Source: Propionibacteriaceae bacterium (lineage in GTDB: Bacteria; Actinomycetota; Actinomycetes; Propionibacteriales; Propionibacteriaceae). From it: 64,000 bases of DNA. Positions 48,179 to 55,845 of the stretch are shown one piece after another. The notes below the pieces were generated by a model. The model saw only the letters and a program-made list of their open reading frames with translations. It did no database searches and was not told the origin of the DNA. Location: the NCBI GenBank assembly GCA_016717345.1, contig JADKFR010000001.1:434001-498000 (forward strand), read 5' to 3'. Every line of letters starts with the position of its first letter. Positions within the stretch are counted from its first letter, which is position 1. Made by a program: the position numbers and the translations under genes.

Positions 48179-48991
48179 ATGTCCACTCCCGTCCCTCTTC
48201 CCGCACTCGGCGAAAGCGTCACCGAAGGCACCATCTCCCGCTGGCTGAAGCGGGTCGGGGACCCGGTCGAGGTGGACGAGCCGCTGGTGGAGGTGTCCAC
48301 GGACAAGGTCGACACCGAGATCCCCTCGCCGGTCGCCGGCATCGTGCTCGAGATCATGGTGGAAGAGGACGGAATCGCCCCCGTCGGTTCGGTGTTGGCG
48401 GTCATCGGTGATCCCAGTGAGGCGGCCCCCTCGGCAGCTCCGGCCGCGCCCGCAGCACCGGCGCCGGTGGCGCCCGTCCCCGCGGCCCCCGTCGCCGCCG
48501 CTCCCGTGGCTCCCCCGGCGGCACCCGCACCGGTCGCCGCCCCTGCCCCTGCGCCTGCCGCCGGGGTCGAAGTCAGGCTGCCCCAGCTGGGAGAGTCCGT
48601 GACCGAGGGAACCGTGTCACGCTGGCTGAAGAACGTCGGCGACACCGTTGACCTGGACGAGCCGCTCGTGGAGGTGTCCACGGACAAGGTCGACACCGAG
48701 ATCCCCTCGCCGGCCGCCGGCGTCGTGCTGGAGATCCGAGTGGCCGAGGATGCCACCGCCGCTGTCGGCTCAGTCCTGGCGGTGATCGGAAGTCCGTCCG
48801 AAGCCGTGGCAGCCCCCGCCCCCGCGGCACCCCCGGCTCCGGCCGCAGCCCCCGTGGCACCCCCGGCTCCGGCGGCACCTCCCGCCCCCGTGGCACCCCC
48901 CGCGGCCCCGGCACCCGCTCCCGGCTCCCGCCCCCGTGGCGCCCGCGCCCGTGGCGGCGGCGCCCGCCCCGGCCCGACGGGCCAGCGATGA
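48179..48991 (+). CDS. sucB: 2-oxoacid dehydrogenase E2 component, lipoyl-domain part (frame-broken gene)
   Basis: First part of the dihydrolipoamide acyltransferase of pyruvate or 2-oxoglutarate dehydrogenase (DlaT/SucB type). It encodes two nearly identical lipoyl domains, each with the lipoyl-lysine motif STDKVDTEIPSP, at about residues 1-80 and 125-205, joined by Pro/Ala linkers. After PAPAP at about 48922 the frame turns into an Arg/Gly-rich string and stops at 48991, while the expected Pro/Ala sequence carries on in the next frame. So this is one gene with a +1 frame break relative to the C-terminal part at 48936-49988. ATG with AAAGGAG site. Confidence 0.9.
   Translation: MSTPVPLPALGESVTEGTISRWLKRVGDPVEVDEPLVEVSTDKVDTEIPSPVAGIVLEIMVEEDGIAPVGSVLAVIGDPSEAAPSAAPAAPAAPAPVAPVPAAPVAAAPVAPPAAPAPVAAPAPAPAAGVEVRLPQLGESVTEGTVSRWLKNVGDTVDLDEPLVEVSTDKVDTEIPSPAAGVVLEIRVAEDATAAVGSVLAVIGSPSEAVAAPAPAAPPAPAAAPVAPPAPAAPPAPVAPPAAPAPAPGSRPRGARARGGGARPGPTGQR
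48911..48936 (+). other. Frame-break site in sucB
   Basis: Around CCCGGCTCCC (48920-48929) the Pro/Ala linker changes from one frame to the next. Removing one G at 48923-48924 gives a continuous ...PAPAPAPVAP... reading into the E3-binding domain. The cause may be a sequencing error in GC-rich repeats, a real mutation or a +1 frameshift in translation. Confidence 0.8.
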
Positions 48992-49988
48992 TTCGGTGAG
49001 CGACGGCGTCTATGTGACACCGGTCGTCCGTAAGATCGCCACGGCCCAGGGCGTGGACCTGTCCGCGGTGACCGGCACCGGGGTCGGTGGACGGATTCGT
49101 AAGCAGGACGTTCTCGACGCCGCTGAAGCGGCGAAGCAGGCCGCCGCCCAGGCTGCTGCCGCTCAGGCCGCTGCTGCGGTCGCCGCCGCCGCCCCACCAG
49201 CCCCCGCAGCAGCCACCACGACCGCCCCGGCGGCCAAGGCCGCAGCCCCCGCCGCCGACGCGTCCAAGCGCGGCACCACGGAGAAGATGACCAGACTGCG
49301 TGCCACCATCGCGCGCCGCATGGTCGAATCGCTGCAGGTCTCGGCCCAACTGACCGCGACTGTTGAGGTGGATTTCACCGCGATCTCGCGCCTGCGCGCC
49401 CAGGTGAAGAACGACTTCCGGGCCCGCGAGGGCGTCGGCCTCAGCTACCTGCCCTTCATCGGCAAGGTGGCCGTCGAAGCCCTCAAGCAGTTCCCCAAGG
49501 TGAACGCCACCATCGACACCGAAGCCGGCACCATCAGCTACGCCGATGCCGAACACCTCGGTATCGCGGTGGACACCGACAAGGGGCTGCTCGTCCCCGT
49601 CATCAAGGACGCCGGGGACCTGAGCGTCAGCGGCCTGGCGAAGAAGATCGCCGACCTCGCTGCCCGCACCCGGGCCAACAAGGTCACCCCGGACGAGCTG
49701 AGCGGTGGCACCTTCACCATCACCAACTACGGCTCGGCCGGCACCCTGATGGACACCCCGATCATCAACCAGCCGCAGGTCGCGATCCTCGGTACCGGCG
49801 CACTGGTCAAGCGTCCGATGGTGATCCGGGACGCCAATCTGGGGGAGGTCATCGCCGTCCGCGACATGATGTACCTCTCGATGAGCTACGACCACCGGCT
49901 GGTGGACGGTGCCGACGCGGCGCGCTTCCTCAGCTTCGTCAAGGCCCGGTTGGAAGAGGGCGACTTTGGGGCAGAGCTGGGCCTATGA
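48936..49988 (+). CDS. sucB: 2-oxoacid dehydrogenase E2 component, E3-binding and catalytic part (frame-broken gene)
   Basis: Second part of the E2 acyltransferase. It has the peripheral subunit-binding domain (YVTPVVRKIATAQGVDLSAV, TGVGGRIRKQDVL), an Ala/Pro linker, and the catalytic domain starting MTRLRATIARRMVESLQVSA, with GGTFTITNYGSAGTLMDTPI and the active site MSYDHRLVDGADAARFLSFV (HxxxDG). GTG 48936 is only the first start in this frame; no ribosome site precedes it, so separate translation is unlikely unless the frame break is real. The stop overlaps lipB (ATGA), which supports an intact sucB-lipB unit. Confidence 0.9.
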   Translation: MAPAPVAAAPAPARRASDDSVSDGVYVTPVVRKIATAQGVDLSAVTGTGVGGRIRKQDVLDAAEAAKQAAAQAAAAQAAAAVAAAAPPAPAAATTTAPAAKAAAPAADASKRGTTEKMTRLRATIARRMVESLQVSAQLTATVEVDFTAISRLRAQVKNDFRAREGVGLSYLPFIGKVAVEALKQFPKVNATIDTEAGTISYADAEHLGIAVDTDKGLLVPVIKDAGDLSVSGLAKKIADLAARTRANKVTPDELSGGTFTITNYGSAGTLMDTPIINQPQVAILGTGALVKRPMVIRDANLGEVIAVRDMMYLSMSYDHRLVDGADAARFLSFVKARLEEGDFGAELGL

Positions 49989-50737
49989 GGGCCGAGCAGG
50001 AGGTCGATCCGCGGCCGATCCAGTTCCGCTACGTCGGGATCGGCGACGAGCCGCCTCGGCTGACGGAATACCACGCCGGGTGGGAGCTGCAACGCGAGCT
50101 CCACGCCCGGGTGGCCAGCGGGGAGTGGGGGCCCCAGGTGCTCTATGTGGAGCACGAGGCGGTGTACACGGCGGGCCGCCGGACCGAACCCCACGAGCGC
50201 CCCTTCGACGGGACACCCGTGGTGGACGTCGACCGTGGCGGGAAGATCACCTACCACGGCCCCGGCCAATTGGTGGGCTACCCGATCGTGTTCCTGCCCC
50301 GCGGGACGGGTGTCGTCGACTACGTCCGTCGCGTGGAGGAGGCCCTGATCCGGCTGCTGGCCGGGTATGGGGTCACCTGCGGCCGGGTGCCCGGGCGCAC
50401 CGGAGTCTGGCTCAACGCCGACGACCGGGGCCCTGAACGCAAGATCGCCGCGATCGGGATTCGGGTCGCCCGACAGACCACCATGCATGGCTTCGCGCTC
50501 AACGTGTCCGCCGATCTGGCGGACTTCGGACGGATCGTGCCCTGCGGGATCACCGATGCCGGTGTCACCTCGCTCGCCGACGAGGTGGACGGCCCCGCCC
50601 CGGGGCTGGTCGAGGTTGCCCGGCGGTTGGAGCCGCTGCTCGCCGAGCTCCTCAGCTTCGAGCCGTACCAGAGTTCACCCGACTGCGCCGCATTGCCCCA
50701 CCCCACCCCCGCGGTCACGATGGGCCTGACGGTCTGA
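49985..50737 (+). CDS. lipB: Octanoyl-[ACP]:protein octanoyltransferase
   Basis: Moves octanoate from acyl carrier protein to lipoyl domains, the first step of lipoate assembly. The 250-residue product has VLYVEHEAVYTAGRRTEPHE, DRGGKITYHGPGQLVGYPIV, catalytic lysine K153 in ERKIAAIGIR and catalytic cysteine C187 in GRIVPCGITDAGVTSL. Starts inside the sucB stop, so its substrate protein and the enzyme are co-expressed. Confidence 0.96.
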   Translation: MRAEQEVDPRPIQFRYVGIGDEPPRLTEYHAGWELQRELHARVASGEWGPQVLYVEHEAVYTAGRRTEPHERPFDGTPVVDVDRGGKITYHGPGQLVGYPIVFLPRGTGVVDYVRRVEEALIRLLAGYGVTCGRVPGRTGVWLNADDRGPERKIAAIGIRVARQTTMHGFALNVSADLADFGRIVPCGITDAGVTSLADEVDGPAPGLVEVARRLEPLLAELLSFEPYQSSPDCAALPHPTPAVTMGLTV

Positions 50738-50742
50738 GCCGA

Positions 50743-50748
50743 TAGGAT
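50743..50748 (+). promoter_or_regulatory. Leaderless -10 box of lipA
   Basis: TAGGAT followed by 6 nt and GTG 50755. Confidence 0.7.
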
Positions 50749-50754
50749 GGGCTG

Positions 50755-51723
50755 GTGACCCTGACACCTGGCCGTCGGCTGCTCCGCCTGGAGGTGCGCA
50801 ATGCCGCCACCCCCATCGAGCGCAAGCCGCCGTGGATCAAGACCACCGCCACGATGGGGCCCGACTACCGCGAGCTGCAACAACTGGTCAAGGACGAGGG
50901 GCTGCACACGGTCTGCCAGGAGGCGGGCTGCCCCAACATCTTCGAATGCTGGCAGGACCGCGAGGCCACCTTCCTGATCGGCGGCGACTCCTGCACCCGA
51001 CGCTGCGACTTCTGCCAGATCGAATCCCGCAAGCCGTCCGGCTACGACACCGGCGAGCCGCTGCGGGTCGCCGAGTCGGTGGCCACCATGGGCCTGCGCT
51101 ACGCCACGGTCACCGGGGTCTGCCGCGACGACCTGCCCGACCAGGGCGCCTGGCTGTATGCCGAAACGATTCGCCAGATCCACGAGCTCAACCCAGGGGT
51201 GGGCGTCGAGATGCTCGCCCCCGACTTCTCCGGCGTCGACGCGCTGCTCGACCAGATCTTCGACACCGCGCCTGAGGTGTTCGCCCACAATGTCGAAACC
51301 GTGCCCCGCATCTTCCGCCGGATCCGTCCGGGCTTCGATTACGACCTGTCGTTGGCGGTCCTGAGCAAGTCCCGCGCCCGAGGTCTGGTCACCAAGTCGA
51401 ATCTGATCCTCGGGATGGGTGAGACGAGCGCGGAGATCTCTTCGGCGCTGCGTGACCTGCACGACGCGGGCGCTGAGCTGGTGACCATCACCCAGTACCT
51501 GCGGCCCTCGGTGCGCCACCACCCCATCGATCGCTGGGTGACCCCCGAGGAGTTCGACGACCTCGCCGTTGAGGCGACCGAGCTCGGATTCTCCGGCGTC
51601 CTGAGCGGACCCTTGGTACGGTCGTCCTACCGTGCCGGCAGGCTCTATCGGCAGGCGATGGACGCCCGCTCGGAGCCGACCCCCCACACCACCACTACCC
51701 AGCACGAGACCCGGAGCGCATGA
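50755..51723 (+). CDS. lipA: Lipoyl synthase
   Basis: Radical SAM enzyme that inserts two sulfurs into octanoyl groups. The 322-residue product has both 4Fe-4S clusters: the auxiliary one C54/C59/C65 in TVCQEAGCPNIFECWQD and the radical SAM one C80/C84/C87 in GGDSCTRRCDFCQIE. Also NLILGMGETSAEI and SVRHHPIDRWVTPEEFD; the C-terminal serine motif is SGPLVRSSYRAG. GTG start is leaderless, so lipA can be transcribed apart from sucB-lipB despite the 17-bp gap. Followed by a coupled DUF4191 gene. Confidence 0.97.
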   Translation: MTLTPGRRLLRLEVRNAATPIERKPPWIKTTATMGPDYRELQQLVKDEGLHTVCQEAGCPNIFECWQDREATFLIGGDSCTRRCDFCQIESRKPSGYDTGEPLRVAESVATMGLRYATVTGVCRDDLPDQGAWLYAETIRQIHELNPGVGVEMLAPDFSGVDALLDQIFDTAPEVFAHNVETVPRIFRRIRPGFDYDLSLAVLSKSRARGLVTKSNLILGMGETSAEISSALRDLHDAGAELVTITQYLRPSVRHHPIDRWVTPEEFDDLAVEATELGFSGVLSGPLVRSSYRAGRLYRQAMDARSEPTPHTTTTQHETRSA

Positions 51724-52484
51724 TGGCAAGCGAGAAGGCCAAGGCCCTGGCCGCCAAGCAGAAGGCCGACGCCAAGGCGGCCAAGTTGGCCAAGAAGAAC
51801 TCCACCGACCCGCGCGACTGGGGCTGGTTCAAGCAGATCGTCGAGACCTACAAGATGACCGCGAAGGTCGATCCGCAGGTCAAGGTGCTGGTGCCCGGCG
51901 TCGCGCTCGGGGTTGCCCTGCTGGTCTCCCTGCTCGGCATCTGGCTGCAGCCGTGGTGGATGTGGCTGCTCACCGGCGTGATGGCAGGCCTGGTCGCCGC
52001 TTTGTACGTGCTGCTGAACCGGGCCAAGAAGGGGACGTACAAGCGGTACGAGGGCCAGCCTGGCTCGGCCGAGGTTGCCTTGTCGATGCTCGACAAGAAG
52101 AAGTGGGTGTACACCGCCGCCATCACCGCAACCCGCCAGTTGGACGTGGTTCACCGCGCCGTCGGACCTGCCGGAATCGTGCTGGTGGGTGAGGGCTCCC
52201 CCGCGCGACTCAAGACGCTGCTGGGGGCTGAGGCCAAGAAGCACGAACAGGTCGCTTACGGGGTGCCGGTCACCACCGTCGTGATGGGTGACGGGGCCGG
52301 TCAAGTGCCGCTGGACAAGCTTGCCGACCACCTCAAGAAGCTTCCCAAGTCGCTGCAGCCGATCCAGGTCACCGAGGTGCGGCAACGGCTGCGGGCGCTT
52401 GACGCCGTCCGTCCGAAAGCTCCGTTGCCGCGCGGTCCGCTGCCGCAGGCGAAGGGCGTCAACCGCGCCATGCGCGGCCGCTGA
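51723..52484 (+). CDS. DUF4191 family membrane protein
   Basis: Actinobacterial protein of unknown function that follows lipA, as Rv2219 does in M. tuberculosis. The 253-residue product has a Lys/Ala-rich N-terminus (EKAKALAAKQKADAKAAKLA), two membrane helices at about 60-100 (VLVPGVALGVALLVSLLGIW, WMWLLTGVMAGLVAALYVLL) and a soluble domain with VVHRAVGPAGIVLVGEGSPA. Two tandem ATGs occur; 51723 has better spacing to GGAG, 51720 would overlap the lipA stop. Close linkage to lipA is constant but unexplained. Confidence 0.9.
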   Translation: MASEKAKALAAKQKADAKAAKLAKKNSTDPRDWGWFKQIVETYKMTAKVDPQVKVLVPGVALGVALLVSLLGIWLQPWWMWLLTGVMAGLVAALYVLLNRAKKGTYKRYEGQPGSAEVALSMLDKKKWVYTAAITATRQLDVVHRAVGPAGIVLVGEGSPARLKTLLGAEAKKHEQVAYGVPVTTVVMGDGAGQVPLDKLADHLKKLPKSLQPIQVTEVRQRLRALDAVRPKAPLPRGPLPQAKGVNRAMRGR

Positions 52485-52486
52485 GC

Positions 52487-54262
52487 TTGCCGAGCCTGGT
52501 CAACGCCGAACGCGTCTCGATCGCCTTCGGCACCCGCATCCTGCTGGATGAGGTGAGCCTTGGCCTGTCCACGTCCGATGTGATCGGGGTCGTCGGCCGC
52601 AACGGGGACGGCAAGTCGACGCTGCTCGACCTGCTCACCGGACGCCGGGAGCCCGATTCGGGACAGGTGATCCGCACCGGCTCGGTCTCGATCGGCCATC
52701 TCGGGCAGGACGAGTCCTTCCCCACCGGCGCCACGGTGCGCGAGGTGATCGTCGGCGGCCGCCCCGACCACGCGTGGGCGGCGGACGCACGCAGCCGGGC
52801 CATCGTCACCCAACTGCTGGCAGGCATCTCTCTTGAGAGCGAGGTGGCCAATCTCAGCGGTGGGGAGCGGCGGCGGGTCAGCCTGGTCGCCGTGCTGCTG
52901 GCCGGCCACGACCTGCTGGTGCTGGACGAACCCACCAACCACCTCGACGTGGAGGCGGTCGCGTGGCTCGCCGATCACCTCAACGCGCTGCAGGGCGGCG
53001 GGACGGCGATGCTGGTCGTCAGCCACGATCGTTGGTTCCTCGACGCGATCTGCACCCGGGTGTGGGAGGTCCATGACGCCAAGGTGGACGCCTACGACGG
53101 CGGTTACGCGGCCTACGTGCTGGCGCGCGCCGAACGGGTCCGGCAGGCTGCGGCCAACGAGGCGCGCCGCCAGAACCTGATCCGCAAGGAGTTGGCCTGG
53201 CTCCGCCGCGGCCCGCCCGCCCGGACCTCCAAGCCGCGGTTCCGGATCGAGGCGGCCAACAGCCTGATCGCCGACGTGCCCGACGCCCGCGACAGCCTGC
53301 GCTTGAAGGAGTTCTCCTCGGCCCGCCTCGGCAAGGACGTCTTCGACCTCAAGCACCTCACCTTCAGCCTCCCGGACGGACGGGTGCTGCTCAACAAACT
53401 GGACTGGTCCATCGGACCGGGTGACCGGATCGGCCTGATCGGGGTCAACGGTGCGGGAAAGACCACCCTGCTGCGCCTACTCACTCACGAGCTGGAGCCG
53501 ACTTCTGGACGGGTGAAGCAGGGGCGCACGCTGCGTATCGGCCATCTGTCCCAAGCGGTGACCGAACTCGACGGCACCGAACGGGTACTGGATTCAGTGA
53601 ACCGGTTGAAGCGGGAGACGAAGCTGGCCACCGGGCAGGAGGCCTCCGCGTCGTCGTTGCTGGAGGAGTTCGGGTTCACCGGCGAGAAGCTGGTCACCCG
53701 GATCGACGACCTCTCCGGGGGAGAGCAGCGGCGGTTGCAGTTCCTGCGGCTGCTGATGGGCGAACCCAACGTGTTGCTGCTGGACGAACCCACCAATGAC
53801 CTGGACATCGACACCTTGACCGTGATCGAGGACTACCTCGACACCTGGCCAGGGACGCTGATCGTGGTGACCCACGACCGCTACTTCGCCGAACGGGTCT
53901 GCGACGTCACCTACGCGCTGCTCGGCGATGGGCGCTGCGTGCTGCTGCCCGGGGGGATCGACGAGTATCTGGCGCTGCGACGACGCAGTCAGGCCGAAAC
54001 CGTCACCTCCACCCCGGCCACCACCTCCCCCACCGCCCGGGCCTCGGCTGCGACCCGCCAAGCGCGCAAGGAGTTGGCCCGCGTCGAGAACCAACTGACC
54101 AAGGCCGCCGCCACCATTGAGAAGCTCCACCACGCGATGGGCGAGCACGCCGCCGACTACTCCCGGCTCGTCACCCTGGGAGCGGAGCTGACCACCGCCG
54201 AGGCCCAGCATGAGGAGTTGGAAGCGCGTTGGCTCGAGTTGGCTGAACTGCTGGAAAGCTGA
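52487..54262 (+). CDS. ABC-F family ATP-binding protein
   Basis: Soluble twin-ATPase of the ABC-F group, which acts on ribosomes in translation or antibiotic protection; no membrane domain. The 591-residue product has ATPase 1 with VVGRNGDGKSTLLDLL, NLSGGERRRVSLVAVL and LLVLDEPTNHLD, a linker with basic residues, ATPase 2 with LIGVNGAGKTTLLRLL, DLSGGEQRRLQFLRLL and LLLDEPTNDLD, and a C-terminal coiled coil (ARKELARVENQLTKAAATIE). Best start is TTG 52487, 2 bp after the DUF4191 stop, so translation is probably coupled. Closest to the Uup-like type by its C-terminal coil. Confidence 0.92.
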   Translation: MPSLVNAERVSIAFGTRILLDEVSLGLSTSDVIGVVGRNGDGKSTLLDLLTGRREPDSGQVIRTGSVSIGHLGQDESFPTGATVREVIVGGRPDHAWAADARSRAIVTQLLAGISLESEVANLSGGERRRVSLVAVLLAGHDLLVLDEPTNHLDVEAVAWLADHLNALQGGGTAMLVVSHDRWFLDAICTRVWEVHDAKVDAYDGGYAAYVLARAERVRQAAANEARRQNLIRKELAWLRRGPPARTSKPRFRIEAANSLIADVPDARDSLRLKEFSSARLGKDVFDLKHLTFSLPDGRVLLNKLDWSIGPGDRIGLIGVNGAGKTTLLRLLTHELEPTSGRVKQGRTLRIGHLSQAVTELDGTERVLDSVNRLKRETKLATGQEASASSLLEEFGFTGEKLVTRIDDLSGGEQRRLQFLRLLMGEPNVLLLDEPTNDLDIDTLTVIEDYLDTWPGTLIVVTHDRYFAERVCDVTYALLGDGRCVLLPGGIDEYLALRRRSQAETVTSTPATTSPTARASAATRQARKELARVENQLTKAAATIEKLHHAMGEHAADYSRLVTLGAELTTAEAQHEELEARWLELAELLES

Positions 54263-54272
54263 GTCGCGACAA

Positions 54273-54297
54273 CGGCTGGCACGGGAGACTCCAGCCG
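54273..54297 (+). terminator. Possible terminator after the ABC-F gene
   Basis: CGGCTGG / CCAGCCG stem with an 11-nt loop, 10 bp after the stop. No T-run. Confidence 0.4.
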
Positions 54298-54385
54298 ACA
54301 CCCCAGCCGGTGCTGGTTCACGTGTCCAGTCCGAGACGGGTGCGGCGGTCAGGTCAGGACAGAACGGGCCGGCGACCGCTGCGGG

Positions 54386-54667
54386 TCAACTGATCCGACG
54401 GTACTCGGACTCGGTGGAGCCGTAGTCGGCGTAGCGACTCGCGAGGTCGGAATACTTGTCGTCGTCACCTTCGTCGGCCTCGTCGTCCTCGGCCTCGTCG
54501 ACGTCATCCTCCTCGTCATCGACCTCATCGGCCGACTCCGCGGACACTGGATGATAGGTGTCTCCACGCAACTCCCGCTCCAGCGACGCAAAGTCGGTGG
54601 AGTAGGAACGGTACTTCAGATCGCGAGCGACCTTCGTCTGCTTCGCTTTAGCACGGCCGCGCCCCAT
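54386..54667 (-). CDS. DUF3073 family protein
   Basis: Small actinobacterial protein of unknown function, common near purM. The 93-residue product has a very basic start MGRGRAKAKQTKVARDLKYR, the conserved FASLERELRGD and a long acidic run (DEVDDEEDDVDEAEDDEADE) before YSDLASRYADYGS. The charge split suggests a nucleic-acid or protein contact role. ATG 54667 precedes the conserved MGRGRAK motif. Confidence 0.9.
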   Translation of the reverse strand: MGRGRAKAKQTKVARDLKYRSYSTDFASLERELRGDTYHPVSAESADEVDDEEDDVDEAEDDEADEGDDDKYSDLASRYADYGSTESEYRRIS

Positions 54668-54777
54668 GGTTTCGGGTCAGCCCCCTCGCCTGTTCACAGC
54701 GGTCGAGCCGCTTCTCTGGTTCAGATTCGTCGTGACGCAAGGGTACCCAATGATCCGACGCTCGCAAAAGGACTCGC

Positions 54778-55845
54778 TCAGCCCGGATGGCTTCCGTGGA
54801 GTTCAACGCCCCCACCAGCGTCCACGGCGGCGGCGCGACCCGCAACCCAGGACGCGATCCCGTGGGCCGAGAGCGAGGACTGGGCGAGCGCCACGGATTC
54901 CTCCGGCAGCAGCATGACCATGCCGACCCCCTGGTTGAGGGTGGCTTCGATGTCGGGCTGCGACACCGATCCGACCCGCTGAACCAGCGAAAAGATCGGC
55001 GGCGGCGTCCAGGTGGCCCGGTCGATGTCGACGCGAATCCCGTCCGGAAGCACGCGCGCGAGGTTGTTGGCCAGCCCGCCGCCAGTGATGTGGCTCATCG
55101 CGTGGACTGGCGTGGCGGCGATGACCTCCAGGCAGGGCTTCGCGTACACCCTCGTGGGCTGCAGCAACTCCTCACCGAGGCTGCGTCCGAGCTCGTCGAC
55201 GTGCCGATCCACCGACCAGCCGGCCCGGTTCAACAGGACGTGGCGCACCAGCGAGTAGCCGTTGGAGTGGAGTCCGGAGGACGCCAGCGCCAGCGCCACG
55301 TCGGTGGGACGGACGCGCTCGGCGCCCAGGATCTTCGCCTTCTCCACCACTCCGGTGGTGGCACCCGCGACGTCGAACTCGTCGGGGCCCAGCAGTCCCG
55401 GGTGTTCGGCGGTCTCCCCGCCCAGCAGCGCCGCTCCCGCCTCGAGGCAGGCGGCGGCGATGCCGGAGACGATGGCCGCGATCCTTTCGGGGTGGACGCG
55501 GCCGCAGGCGATGTAGTCGGTCACGAACAGCGGCTCAGCCCCGCACACGACCAGGTCGTCCACGAGCATCCCGATGAGGTCGAAACCGATGGTGTCGTAG
55601 ACGCCCATCGCCTGGGCGATGGCGACCTTCGTCCCCACGCCGTCGGTCGAGGTGGCGAGCACGGGGTGGTCGTAGCGCGCCAACGCCGAGGCGTCGAAGA
55701 AGCCCGCGAAGCCACCCAGCGAACCAAGCACCTCCGGGCGTCGCGTGGCGGCCACCGAGGCTTTCATCAGTTCGACGGCACGCTCGCCGGCCTCGATGTC
55801 GACACCGGCGGCGGCGTAGGCCGAAGCCTGTGGATCAACAGCCAT
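54778..55845 (-). CDS. purM: Phosphoribosylformylglycinamidine cyclo-ligase (AIR synthetase)
   Basis: Fifth step of purine synthesis: ATP-dependent closure of FGAM to AIR. The 355-residue product has VLATSTDGVGTKVAIAQAMG, DLIGMLVDDLVVCGAEPLFV, DYIACGRVHPE, ALLGGETAEHPGLLGPDEFD and HITGGGLANNLARVLPDGIR. The start MAVDPQASAYAAAGVDIEAG overlaps the end of purF by 11 bp, so both are one transcript. Confidence 0.97.
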   Translation of the reverse strand: MAVDPQASAYAAAGVDIEAGERAVELMKASVAATRRPEVLGSLGGFAGFFDASALARYDHPVLATSTDGVGTKVAIAQAMGVYDTIGFDLIGMLVDDLVVCGAEPLFVTDYIACGRVHPERIAAIVSGIAAACLEAGAALLGGETAEHPGLLGPDEFDVAGATTGVVEKAKILGAERVRPTDVALALASSGLHSNGYSLVRHVLLNRAGWSVDRHVDELGRSLGEELLQPTRVYAKPCLEVIAATPVHAMSHITGGGLANNLARVLPDGIRVDIDRATWTPPPIFSLVQRVGSVSQPDIEATLNQGVGMVMLLPEESVALAQSSLSAHGIASWVAGRAAAVDAGGGVELHGSHPG

